A stretch of 64,000 bases of DNA from Chloroflexota bacterium (GTDB lineage Bacteria; Chloroflexota; Anaerolineae; SpSt-313), in assembly GCA_029553955.1 (NCBI GenBank), contig JAKPJZ010000093.1, positions 19,887-83,886 on the forward strand, read 5' to 3'. How positions within the stretch are numbered: the first letter of the stretch is position 1; every line of letters begins with the position of its first letter. Shown piece by piece: positions 24,859 to 32,410 of the stretch. The notes under the pieces were generated by a model. The model was not told where the DNA came from and did no database searches. It was given only the letters and a program-made list of their open reading frames with translations. Both the position numbers and the translations under genes were made by a program.

Positions 24859-25644
24859 ATGGGCAACGACCAATCGGCCGCACGCCAGGCACGGGGAGAG
24901 TCCGTGCCGTTCGCCATCTGGCAGACGGGCGGCGCGACGGAGCATCTGGGCGGCATCTATGCCACGCGGCGGCTGCGGCAGATGTGCCCGCTGCGGCCCG
25001 GCCAGTTGCTGCTCGATATCGGCTGCGGCATGGGCTACACGGCCTGCTCGCTGGCGCGCGAGCACGGAGCGCGCGTGGTGGCCGTCGATAGCGGCGCGCG
25101 CAGCGTGGCCGAGGCGCGAGGCAGAGTGGCGCGCGCGGGGCTGGCCGGGCAGGTGCGCGTCGTCCGCGCCGACGCCCACGACCTCCCTTGCGCTGCCGGC
25201 AGTGTGGACTGCGTGATCGTGGAGTCGGTGCTGGTCTTTTGCGATGCGCCGCGGGTGTTGGCCGAGGTGCGCCGCGCGCTCAAGCCGGGCGGCTTTGTGG
25301 GCGCCAACGAGCTGACGCTGCTCAAGCCGCCGACGCCCGAGCTGCTGCGCCTGCTGGCCGAAACCCTGAGCATCCGCACCTTCGCTAGCGACGGCTGGCG
25401 GGCGCTCTTTGCGCAGGCGGGGTTCGTGGATGTGCGCGCTGCAGTGAGCCGGATGCGCCTGCGCGAGCAACTGGCCAGCCACATCGCGGTCGACGGCCTC
25501 GGCGGCTACCTCGCGGCGGCCGTGCGCGGGCTGGCCGACGCCAGCATCCTCAGCGCATTCATCAACAGGCGCATGCTCAAGGCGGCGCGGCAGTATGCAT
25601 CGTCGGTCGGCTATGGGCTCTACGCCGGCCGGAAACCGCTGTGA
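24859..25644 (+). CDS. Class I SAM-dependent methyltransferase
   Basis: A 261-residue Rossmann-fold methyltransferase. Motif I is LLLDIGCGMGYTAC (about 52-65), followed by the acidic VVAVDSGARSV (motif II), VVRADAHDLPC (motif III), and VDCVIVESVLVFC with LKPGGFVGANEL (motifs IV-V). These are the marks of the Methyltransf_11 (UbiE/ArsM-like) group. No substrate-specific residues are recognisable. It may be co-transcribed with the preceding TIM-barrel gene. Confidence 0.85.
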   Translation: MGNDQSAARQARGESVPFAIWQTGGATEHLGGIYATRRLRQMCPLRPGQLLLDIGCGMGYTACSLAREHGARVVAVDSGARSVAEARGRVARAGLAGQVRVVRADAHDLPCAAGSVDCVIVESVLVFCDAPRVLAEVRRALKPGGFVGANELTLLKPPTPELLRLLAETLSIRTFASDGWRALFAQAGFVDVRAAVSRMRLREQLASHIAVDGLGGYLAAAVRGLADASILSAFINRRMLKAARQYASSVGYGLYAGRKPL

Positions 25645-25712
25645 GCGCGCAGGCACTACAAGGGTTAGCTCCGGCCCCGCGCGAAGCGCAGCGCCCGGAT
25701 AGCCTTAGGTGA

Positions 25713-25837
25713 CAGTACTTACGCGGTTGCTCGGAACAGCGCCAGCCACTGCGGGGTTCCCATCCCCCCACCCCCGCGCCGGGGGCGGGGGTGGGGGGGT
25801 CCTACCGCGCGCGAGACCGCCGACCGCGTAAGTACTA
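25713..25837. mobile_element. Short MITE with 8-bp target duplication
   Basis: The inverted ends AGTACTTACGCGGT (25714-25727) and ACCGCGTAAGTACT (25823-25836) are exact. TTAGGTGA occurs immediately outside on both sides (25705-25712 and 25838-25845), as expected of a target site duplication. The centre is a CCCCCACCCCCGCGCCGGGG-type hairpin. There is no coding capacity. Confidence 0.85.
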
Positions 25838-25894
25838 TTAGGTGAGGCATTGCGACAGCGCCGGGGCTGAAGGCAGGCTGTGGGAGGTTCTGCA

Positions 25895-26887
25895 ATGGAG
25901 TTACGCATTCCTCCGGCGACGATCGGGCTCTTGTGCCTGGCCAACCTGAGTGAAGTGCTCCTCGGCCTGGCCCTGCTCGTCGACTGGATCCGCAACTGGC
26001 GCCATGTGAAGGCGTACTGGGCCTGGGGGGTTGGCGCCGCCGGGGCGGTACTGGCCGCAGGCATCCTGCAGGTGGCCCTGGTGGCGTTGGCTGGCCTGCC
26101 CAACTGGCGCAGCTCTCTGCCCCCCGGCTTGACCGGCAGCGCCGCGCCGACCGAGGAGCAGGCGCTGATCCTGCTGCTTGCCGGCCTGCTGCTCATGGCG
26201 CTCGGCCTGCTGGGCATCGCCATCGCCGTCAGCCGGGTTGCCGGCTATACGATGCTGGGCCTGCACCATGCCGCCTCGCTGGGCCACCCGGGCTCGCGTC
26301 TGCTACAGCGCCGCAGCGTGCCGGCCACGGCCCTCGACGACAAGGTGCTGCCCGACTTGGGTGCAGACGCACTGTGGCCGGCTGAGGGCGCTGCGCCACC
26401 GGCCCCAGGGCACTGCCCGGCCCGCGACTATGCCCTGAGCACGCTCGCCGTCGCCGCCGTCGGGGTCGCCTACTCGGTGCTGCTCTTTCGCCTGACCTCG
26501 CCGCGCATCGCCGAGGTGCTGACGATACTGCCGAGCTACAGCGCCGACACCGCCCGTGCGCTGACGCCGGCGGTGGTGGTGGCCATGCTGAGCGCAGCCC
26601 TCAGCGAAGAGCTCATCTACCGCCTCGGCATCCAGGGCTTCCTGGCCCGGCACCTCGGCAGCCGGGGAGGCCGCTACTGGCTGCCTGTCGTGCTGACTTC
26701 CCTGCTCTGGACGATGCAGCATGCGGGGGTGATGGAGCCCGGCTGGGTCAAGCTGGCGCAGATCTTCCCCTTCGGCCTGCTGCTGGGCTGGCTCTACCGG
26801 CGCCACGGCGTCGAGAGCTGCATCCTGGCCCATGCGCTCTTTAACATCCTGCTGGCGCCCCTGTCGTCGTTCCTGATCGGCATGTAG
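25895..26887 (+). CDS. CPBP-family intramembrane glutamic protease
   Basis: About 330 residues with four to five membrane segments in the N-terminal half, a soluble loop (about 125-185), and a C-terminal CPBP/CAAX-like (Rce1-type) domain. The catalytic set is visible: Glu-Glu-x3-Arg in SEELIYRLG, His in LWTMQHAG, and His-x3-Asn in AHALFNIL. Such proteins process prenylated or antimicrobial peptides, or act as immunity factors. ATG 25895 has GGAGG 7 bp upstream; a GTG at 25880 overlaps that site. It is convergent with the DUF3795 gene, with a shared palindrome between them. Confidence 0.87.
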   Translation: MELRIPPATIGLLCLANLSEVLLGLALLVDWIRNWRHVKAYWAWGVGAAGAVLAAGILQVALVALAGLPNWRSSLPPGLTGSAAPTEEQALILLLAGLLLMALGLLGIAIAVSRVAGYTMLGLHHAASLGHPGSRLLQRRSVPATALDDKVLPDLGADALWPAEGAAPPAPGHCPARDYALSTLAVAAVGVAYSVLLFRLTSPRIAEVLTILPSYSADTARALTPAVVVAMLSAALSEELIYRLGIQGFLARHLGSRGGRYWLPVVLTSLLWTMQHAGVMEPGWVKLAQIFPFGLLLGWLYRRHGVESCILAHALFNILLAPLSSFLIGM

Positions 26888-26931
26888 CTGGCAGACCTGA
26901 CAGGTCTCGGAGACCTGTCAGGTCTGCCAGC
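26887..26931. terminator. Palindrome between convergent genes
   Basis: 21-bp perfect arms (GCTGGCAGACCTGACAGGTC T) with a 3-nt loop. It begins on the last base of one stop codon and ends 7 bp before the other gene's stop. It probably acts on both strands, although no T-run is present. Confidence 0.75.
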
Positions 26932-26938
26932 CTGCCGC

Positions 26939-27289
26939 CTACAGCCCGCGCCGGACCTCGTCGAGGGTGGCCTTGGCTGCGGGCACAAAGCCAAAGAAGC
27001 GCTCCAGCTTGGCGCAGCCCTCGTACTCGGCGCAGTGCGCGCAGTTGGCCACCTGGCGCGCGATGGCGCAAGCGCGGATGTCGCACTCCAGGCAATGGCC
27101 GCCGGCGTGCCCCTCGAGGTTCGTGCAGCCGTCGCAGGTCACATAGGCGGCGGTGATGCCGGGGGCCTGGTAGAACTCGCGCCAGTTGGCGGCGATGCGC
27201 TCTTTCTCCGCTTCGTCTTTGGCCTGGGTGGCCAGGTAGGCTTCGCAGGTGGAGCAATCGAGGCCGCAGAAGGCGATCTTGAGGGTCAT
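26939..27289 (-). CDS. DUF3795 cysteine-rich protein
   Basis: A 116-residue protein with the DUF3795 pattern: FCGLDCSTCEAYLAT at the start, CDGCTN in the middle, CLECDIRACA, and a final CAHCAEYEGCAKLERFF. The paired cysteines suggest zinc or Fe-S binding. The family is widespread in anaerobes and archaea and has no proven function. The ATG at 27289 has AAAGGAGC about 7 bp upstream. Confidence 0.85.
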   Translation of the reverse strand: MTLKIAFCGLDCSTCEAYLATQAKDEAEKERIAANWREFYQAPGITAAYVTCDGCTNLEGHAGGHCLECDIRACAIARQVANCAHCAEYEGCAKLERFFGFVPAAKATLDEVRRGL

Positions 27290-27403
27290 CGGGGGCTCCT
27301 TTCTCGCGCAACAACAGTGGTGCCGGCGCGCGCCGGCCTCGAGTGTATGATAGCACGAATGTTCGCCATGCACAAATCGCACACACCTCAGAGAGGGGTA
27401 ATC

Positions 27404-27871
27404 GTGGCAGCACAGAGCCAGACGTTCACAGCGATCATCCAAGATGCAGGCCGCGGGGGCGCCTACGTCACTGTGCCGTTCGATGTGGAGCAGGTCTTCG
27501 GCAAAAAGCGCGTCAAGGTCAAGGCCACCCTCGACGGCGAGCCATACCGCGGCTCGCTGGCGCCCATGAGCGGGCCCTGCCACATCCTGGGCGTGCTCAA
27601 GAGCATCAGGCAAAAGATCGGCAAGGACGTGGGCGATGAGGTCCTGGTCACGGTCGAAGAGGATAGCGAGCCGCGCGTCGTTCAGGTGCCACCCGACCTG
27701 AAGCAGGCGCTTGCGAGCAGCCCAGAGGCCGAGGCGCTGTTCGAGAGGCTCTCGTACACGCATCAGAGAGAGTACGTCAACTGGGTTGAGGAGGCCAGGC
27801 GAGAGCAGACACGGCAGGAGCGAGTCGCACGGGTCGTCGAGCTGCTGCGGCAGGGCAAGGCGCCACGCTAG
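27404..27871 (+). CDS. YdeI/OmpD-associated family protein with DUF1905 domain
   Basis: About 155 residues. The first 85 form a DUF1905 beta-barrel domain (TFTAIIQDAGRGGAYVTVPF, GKKRVKVKATLDGEPYRGSL, DVGDEVLVTVEED). The last 50 match the YdeI/OmpD-associated tail (LFERLSYTHQREYVNWVEEA). Function is unknown; YdeI relatives are linked to antimicrobial peptide resistance. GTG 27404 is preferred because AGGGG precedes it. A TATGAT at 27346-27351 would start transcription near 27358, so a leaderless ATG at 27359 in the same frame, adding 15 residues, is a fair alternative. Confidence 0.8.
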   Translation: MAAQSQTFTAIIQDAGRGGAYVTVPFDVEQVFGKKRVKVKATLDGEPYRGSLAPMSGPCHILGVLKSIRQKIGKDVGDEVLVTVEEDSEPRVVQVPPDLKQALASSPEAEALFERLSYTHQREYVNWVEEARREQTRQERVARVVELLRQGKAPR

Positions 27872-28104
27872 CCGTGTGTTTCCTGGCGCCCGCTCTCCCG
27901 TGCTGCCAGCATGCGGCACCCCTAGCCCTGAGACATACCGGGCGTACCCCAGAATCGTCGGTGACCGCTGGGTCCGATCACCACAAAGGGCTTCAGGAAA
28001 GCCAGCCCGCCCGCCGAACTTCTACCCGAAAGGCCCGCACCGGGCTCGTGCGAAGCCCGAGCCGGTGACCAACGATGATGGGACAAACCGACATGCCCCG
28101 TGGC

Positions 28105-28133
28105 TTGGCATGATGGAGTCGGAAGTGTATAAT
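28105..28133 (+). promoter_or_regulatory. Strong promoter of the small membrane protein
   Basis: TTGGCA (28105-28110), 17-bp spacer, TATAAT (28128-28133). The expected start near 28140 rules out an ATG at 28132 and supports ATG 28183. 27872-28104 holds F-type repeat sequence (CCGGGCTCGTGCGAAGCCCG) but no gene. Confidence 0.75.
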
Positions 28134-28182
28134 GAGCAGGCACCTCGTTATCGCACGGCAGCAAAGAGATACGCATACCTCC

Positions 28183-28569
28183 ATGAAAGCGACCGGCATC
28201 GCGCTTGCCGCGGCCCTGGGCATGGGCCTCGCGGCCCTCATGGCTCTGCTCATCGTCACCTCTCTGCTGCACCGGCTCGCGCCCCTGGAACTGGGCCCCT
28301 TCCTGCTGCTCCTGTTCCTGGTCTACCCCGCGGTGGCTTTCCTGCTGGGCGTTGCCGCCGGCCAGTTGGCGGCCCGGCCCTGGATGGTGCTCCTGGTCAC
28401 ACCACTCGTGTTCCTGGTGATCGTGGCCGTGTGGTACAACGAGACGGCACTGGTCTACATTCCGGCCTACACGCTCGCGAGCGCCATGGGCCTCGTGGCC
28501 TCGCGCCTGCTGCGGCGCCTGTTGCGCCAGGCCGGCAGGCAGGAGGGCGGCAGCCGAGGCGTGTCGTGA
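28183..28569 (+). CDS. Small four-helix membrane protein, function unknown
   Basis: A 128-residue protein with four hydrophobic segments (about residues 4-30, 35-58, 65-85 and 90-110) and a basic C-terminus (SRLLRRLLRQAGRQ) that should face the cytoplasm. No family is recognised with certainty. The promoter directly upstream and a lone position between repeats indicate an independent transcript. Confidence 0.7.
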   Translation: MKATGIALAAALGMGLAALMALLIVTSLLHRLAPLELGPFLLLLFLVYPAVAFLLGVAAGQLAARPWMVLLVTPLVFLVIVAVWYNETALVYIPAYTLASAMGLVASRLLRRLLRQAGRQEGGSRGVS

Positions 28570-28701
28570 GGAGATGACGGTTGGGATGAACCCCGACCCA
28601 GGGGCGGTCTACCCCCGGGCGGTGGGGATGATTGAGAGCAATGGCTGTACACTCGGGGAAGGACCTCGTGTTGGAGATGGCCGCAAAGCAGAGGAGATAT
28701 G

Positions 28702-29634
28702 ATGGAAAACAAGTTCAAGGTCGGAGGCACGTACTGCAATCGCAGCGGCCAGTATGAGGTCGTCGAGCTCGACGAACCATACATGGTCATTCGCTACCAG
28801 GATGGCCGGCAGATCGAGACGACAACCACGCTCCAGGGGCGCATCCGCGGCAACATGCAGGCCGAGCAGCAGCGCCGGCAGGAGGTTCTCCGCGCCAGTG
28901 CGCGGCGCAAGGTGGGCACGGCCCGCACGGGTGCGCTCTCACGGGGCGCCAAGTTCACAGGCTTGCTGCCAGGCGATTTCCAGCGGGGCATGACGGGCAC
29001 CACGTGGCGCGCTCGCCCCTACCTGGGTGGGCTGCTGGCCGAGCGCCTCTCGGCGGCGACACAGCGAGCTTTCCTGTCGTACGCCATCTATCGCCGCGCC
29101 GAAGTGCATATCGTGCTGCCTGAGCGCTATCATAACACCCAGAAGGATCGTGCGCGTGACGCCAAGCTCGTGTTCGAGCTGGATGTGACGGGCGCCCGCT
29201 ATGGCTTCTACATCGAAAAGAACAACGGCCCCATGGACGGTGCGTGGCACTGGCTGAACATGCTCGCCGCGCTCGGCAGCGATGAGGCCCTGCAGCAGGC
29301 GACCTCGAAGGCCATGCGCCGCCAGAGGCTGCAGTGGGAGGTCTACATCGCGCCAACCCTGGAGGCGACGGCGCTGGTGGCCGCGGGCGAGGGCGGGCTC
29401 GAGTGGCGGGGCCAGGGCAACGACGAGGCGGAGAGCCTCTCCTGGCCGCAGTTCGCAGAGCGCTTGTCGGCGATCGACGCCGATGCCTGGTGCAACCTCT
29501 ACCTCTGCGCGCGCATGACGAAGGAGGAGGGGCTCGCGGCCAGTGCGGGCATCGCGGGGCCTGTGGTCGAGGCCTACCGGGCGCTCTTGCCGCTCTATGA
29601 TGCGGCCACGACGGGCGGGGCGCAGCAGGGCTGA
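28702..29634 (+). CDS. Unknown protein with SH3-like N-terminal domain
   Basis: About 310 residues. The first 40 (FKVGGTYCNRSGQYEVVELD, then YMVIRYQDGRQIETT) look like a small SH3-like beta barrel seen at the N-termini of assorted bacterial proteins. A basic linker (about 55-95) follows. The C-terminal 200 residues, with VHIVLPERYHNTQKDRARDA and YGFYIEKNNGPMDGAWHWLN, are unrecognised and might be a nuclease- or nucleotide-binding-like fold. ATG 28702 is preferred over the adjoining ATG 28699 because GAGGAGA is better spaced. The next gene is 107 bp downstream. Confidence 0.65.
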   Translation: MENKFKVGGTYCNRSGQYEVVELDEPYMVIRYQDGRQIETTTTLQGRIRGNMQAEQQRRQEVLRASARRKVGTARTGALSRGAKFTGLLPGDFQRGMTGTTWRARPYLGGLLAERLSAATQRAFLSYAIYRRAEVHIVLPERYHNTQKDRARDAKLVFELDVTGARYGFYIEKNNGPMDGAWHWLNMLAALGSDEALQQATSKAMRRQRLQWEVYIAPTLEATALVAAGEGGLEWRGQGNDEAESLSWPQFAERLSAIDADAWCNLYLCARMTKEEGLAASAGIAGPVVEAYRALLPLYDAATTGGAQQG

Positions 29635-29740
29635 GGCACGTTCGGGCAAGGTTGGCACACGTCGGAGTCCCCGACTTGTCGGGCGGGGGGCGGCCCGAAC
29701 AAGTTCGGGAGTCCGGGCCGCGCATACAGGAGAGATAGCC

Positions 29741-30253
29741 TTGGCACCGTTTGAAGCGGTCCTCATTCGTGACCTGCCGCAGTCGCTGGCCGGTTTTGTC
29801 GCCCTGCGCGACGAGGTCGCGCGCACGCCGCAGGGCGGGGCCGCGCTGCTTGCGGTGGCCCTGCTGCTCTACGCCGGCGATGAGGCACTCGGCGCGCAGT
29901 GCCTGGCCGCCGCACTGGATCAGTCGCTGCTGCGCGCTGGGCCGGAAGGGCGGCAACTGGACCCGCAGGATCTGCAGCGCGTCGAGCTCCAGGTGCGCAA
30001 GCAGCGCTATCTGCCGCGCGCCTACTTTAGTGGCGCCGTGCCGCACAATGGCTACGCGCTGCCCGGCCCGCCATACGAGGTCCAGTGCAGCGGCAGCCCC
30101 GCCGGCTGGTCGCCGGAGGCGGGCAGCCTGACCGTGTTCGTGGCCTGCTCCGGCGCCAGCCCACGGCCGGTCACGCTCAAGCGCGACGAACAGGGCCTGT
30201 GGCAGGCCGCCGAGTACAGCAGCCTGCTCGTCGGCATCAGGAACCCGGCGTAG
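29741..30253 (+). CDS. DUF6935-type protein
   Basis: A 170-residue protein. The C-terminal half, with RYLPRAYFSGAVPHNGY, PPYEV, LTVFVACSGASPRPVTLKRD and a closing SSLLVGIRNPA, matches the pattern I recall for DUF6935-like proteins. The N-terminal half is helical (GGAALLAVALLLYAGDEALG). Function is unknown. Translation probably starts at TTG 29741, where AGGAGA lies 7 bp upstream; no in-frame ATG fits. The 107 bp before it carries short GTCGGAGTCCCCGAC-type hairpins. Confidence 0.72.
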   Translation: MAPFEAVLIRDLPQSLAGFVALRDEVARTPQGGAALLAVALLLYAGDEALGAQCLAAALDQSLLRAGPEGRQLDPQDLQRVELQVRKQRYLPRAYFSGAVPHNGYALPGPPYEVQCSGSPAGWSPEAGSLTVFVACSGASPRPVTLKRDEQGLWQAAEYSSLLVGIRNPA

Positions 30254-30355
30254 TGCAGAATCGGGAAACCTGAACGGTATTGCCCGGGCGCCGCAGCCAA
30301 TGCGCACAGGTCTCCTGCTTCGGCAGTAGTTGGCCGGGAGCGAAGAGAGAGAGCC

Positions 30356-31168
30356 ATGATCAACGTCGCCGGCGGACTCGTGCTCCTGGCAGCCGCGGTC
30401 GGCTGCCTGCTGGCCGCATGGCGCGGCCTGCGCGGACCGGCGCGGCGGCCCCTGGCCGTGGCCGGCCGCGTGGCCGCGGTGACCCTGGTCGTCACCCCGC
30501 TGCTGGCGTACGGCGTCTGGCGGCTGAGCAAGTCGCGCAGCTTTCAATTCTTCGGCAGCCTCGTGCAGCGCGTGGAGACGGCTGAGCCGCTCGTGGCTCT
30601 CACCTTCGACGACGGCCCCACGCCCGGGCACACCGAGGAGGTGCTCGCCCTGCTGCGGGCGCAGGGGGTGCGAGCGACCTTCTTCCTGATCGGCAAGGAG
30701 GTCGAGGCCAACCCCACGCAGGCACGCCTGATTGTGGCCGATGGGCACCAGGTGGGCAACCACACCTACAGCCACGCCACCATGGTCGCCCAATCGCTTC
30801 CCTTCACCCGCCAGGAGGTCGAGCGCACCGACGAGCTCATCCGCGCCGCCGGCTACCAGGGCCAAATCCTCCTCTGCATGCCTGGCTGCAAGCGGCTGTT
30901 CCTCCTGCCCCTCTACCTGCAGCAGACCAACCGCACGACGGTCATCTGGGACGTCGAGCCCGAATCGTACCCCGAGGTTGACGCCAGCACCGAGCGCATC
31001 GCCGCCCACGTGCTCGAGCGGGCGCGCCCCGGCTCCATCATCCTGCTGCACGTCATGTACAGCAGCCGTGCGCGCACGATGGCAGCCCTGCCGGCGATCA
31101 TCGAGGGCCTGCGCGCCAAGGGCTACCGCTTCGTCACAGTGTCGGAACTGCTGGCGGCGGGGCGCTAG
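30356..31168 (+). CDS. Polysaccharide deacetylase-like (NodB/CE4) membrane protein
   Basis: A 270-residue protein with two N-terminal membrane segments (about 3-22 and 37-54) and an extracytoplasmic NodB domain. Motif 1 LTFDDGPTP and motif 2 HTYSHATM (metal Asp/His/His) are intact. Motif 3, normally RPPYG, reads LCMPGCKRLF. Motif 5, normally LLHD, reads ILLHVMYSS. The usual arginine and the aspartate after the last histidine are therefore missing. Metal binding is probably kept, but the enzyme may have altered or no deacetylase activity. Typical substrates would be peptidoglycan or surface glycans. Confidence 0.82.
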   Translation: MINVAGGLVLLAAAVGCLLAAWRGLRGPARRPLAVAGRVAAVTLVVTPLLAYGVWRLSKSRSFQFFGSLVQRVETAEPLVALTFDDGPTPGHTEEVLALLRAQGVRATFFLIGKEVEANPTQARLIVADGHQVGNHTYSHATMVAQSLPFTRQEVERTDELIRAAGYQGQILLCMPGCKRLFLLPLYLQQTNRTTVIWDVEPESYPEVDASTERIAAHVLERARPGSIILLHVMYSSRARTMAALPAIIEGLRAKGYRFVTVSELLAAGR

Positions 31169-31243
31169 CATCACTCTGCTGGTGCGACTCACGGAACGGG
31201 CAACCTGCACATGGCATGAACCGACAAAGCAATGCGAGGTCGC

Positions 31244-31272
31244 TTGACAGGGCCGAGTGTGCAGGGTATGCT
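31244..31272 (+). promoter_or_regulatory. Orphan consensus promoter
   Basis: TTGACA (31244-31249), 17-bp spacer, TATGCT (31267-31272). The next convincing gene starts 500 bp downstream and only repeats lie between. Confidence 0.55.
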
Positions 31273-31413
31273 GTGTCTGCATGCGACCCGGGAGTCCGGG
31301 CGGCGAATGACTATGCCCTTGGGCCTCTGCGCGCCGCCCTGACGGTTTGCAGGAGATCGATGCCATGCAAGCATACTCACACAACGAAGCCCTGCCCCTG
31401 TGGCCCTCGCCGG

Positions 31414-31684
31414 AGGGGTAAGGCCCCCCTTGCGTTCCCCCGTCGCGGGGGAATCGGGTTGGGGTTCGCCGCGTTTGGAGCTCCTGCAGCAGGCGGAAGG
31501 GCTAGTTGGCGCCGCGGTCCTGTCGTGGCAGCTCGGGAATGAGGTCGCTGCCCGGTCGGGTTGCGCCCTCATCGCAGGGGTAAGGCCCCCCTTGCGTTCC
31601 CCCGTCGCGGGGGAATCGGGTTGGGGTTCGCCCGTTTGGAGCTCCTGCAGCAGGCGGAAGGATTGGATTGGCGCCGCGGTCCTG
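31414..31684. repeat. Direct repeat of a 109-bp unit with CGTCGCGGGGGAA palindrome
   Basis: 31414-31522 and 31576-31684 are nearly identical: AGGGGTAAGGCCCCCCTTGC, then the GTTCCCCCGTCGCGGGGGAA palindrome, GGAGCTCCTGCAGCAGGCGG and GGCGCCGCGGTCCTG. They are offset by 162 bp. 31169-31770 contains no gene other than these repeats and the orphan promoter. Confidence 0.8.
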
Positions 31685-31770
31685 CAGCCCCATTCCCCCT
31701 CGCAGGGGGACGGTTAGCGAGCGGCTGCCGCCGCAAGCGGACTCCTCTGGACGACAAGGAGGCGCGCAAC

Positions 31771-32232
31771 GTGCCATCGCAAGGCATCGTCTCCGGCGAC
31801 AGGGTGACCGCTGAGAAGATGCGCCTGGCGCGTGAGCTGCGGCGCCACATGACCCCGGAGGAGGCAGTCCTCTGGAGGCATCTGCGCGCTCACCGGCTGC
31901 GGGGCCTGCACTTTCGCCGCCAGCAGGTCATCGACGGCTTTGTCGTCGATTTCTTTTGCTTCGCGGCCAGCCTCGTGGTCGAAGTTGACGGCGGCGTGCA
32001 CAAGGCGCAGAAAGAGTACGACGCCCAGCGCGACCGTGCACTCGCGCAACGCGGCCTGCGCGTGCTGCGCGTCAGCAACGAGGACGTGAGGCGTGATATG
32101 GACGCCGTCCTCGCGCGCATCGCCAGCCTGGCCGCGGAGACTCCTCCTACGGGGCAGGCGGGAGAAGAAGCGGCAGGGCCTGCGCAAGAGACCCCATTCC
32201 CCCGCGACGGGGGAACGCAAGGGGGGCCTTGA
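31771..32232 (+). CDS. DUF559-family endonuclease-like protein
   Basis: About 153 residues. The core (about 10-120) has the DUF559/Vsr-like fold: RELRRHMTPEEAVLWRHLRA, FRRQQVIDGFVVDFFCFAAS with the acidic metal site, LVVEVDGGVHKAQKEYDAQR, and VLRVSNEDV. Relatives resemble very-short-patch repair nucleases; their role is unproven. GTG 31771 has AAGGAGG 8 bp upstream. The last 20 or so residues, ending ETPFPRDGGTQGGP, are translated from the CCATTCCCCCGCGACGGGGG repeat unit that follows the gene, so the repeat supplies the stop codon. Confidence 0.82.
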   Translation: MPSQGIVSGDRVTAEKMRLARELRRHMTPEEAVLWRHLRAHRLRGLHFRRQQVIDGFVVDFFCFAASLVVEVDGGVHKAQKEYDAQRDRALAQRGLRVLRVSNEDVRRDMDAVLARIASLAAETPPTGQAGEEAAGPAQETPFPRDGGTQGGP

Positions 32233-32300
32233 CCGCAGCCAGCGGCGAGCCGCGGTCCTGCGACCCCATTCCCCCGCGACGGGGGAACGCAAGGGGGGCC
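32191..32300. repeat. Two copies of the CCCCCGCGACGGGGG palindrome
   Basis: The 40-bp units at 32191-32230 and 32261-32300 (GACCCCATTCCCCCGCGACG, GGGGAACGCAAGGGGGGCCT) are the inverse orientation of those at 31414-31684. The first overlaps the end of the DUF559 gene. Confidence 0.8.
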
Positions 32301-32410
32301 TGAGCCGAAGCTGGGAACCTTCTGCCCCCTTCTGACGTCATAGGTATGAGGCGCTGGCGGCCCTCCCGCCGTGGTCCGCGTGGGCCTCTCTGACTGACAG
32401 GAGGCAGGCA

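Noticed and set aside
31414..32300. Possible CRISPR-like array of CCCCCGCGACGGGGG repeats
   Set aside because: Only a few copies, both orientations, irregular spacing, and no cas genes.
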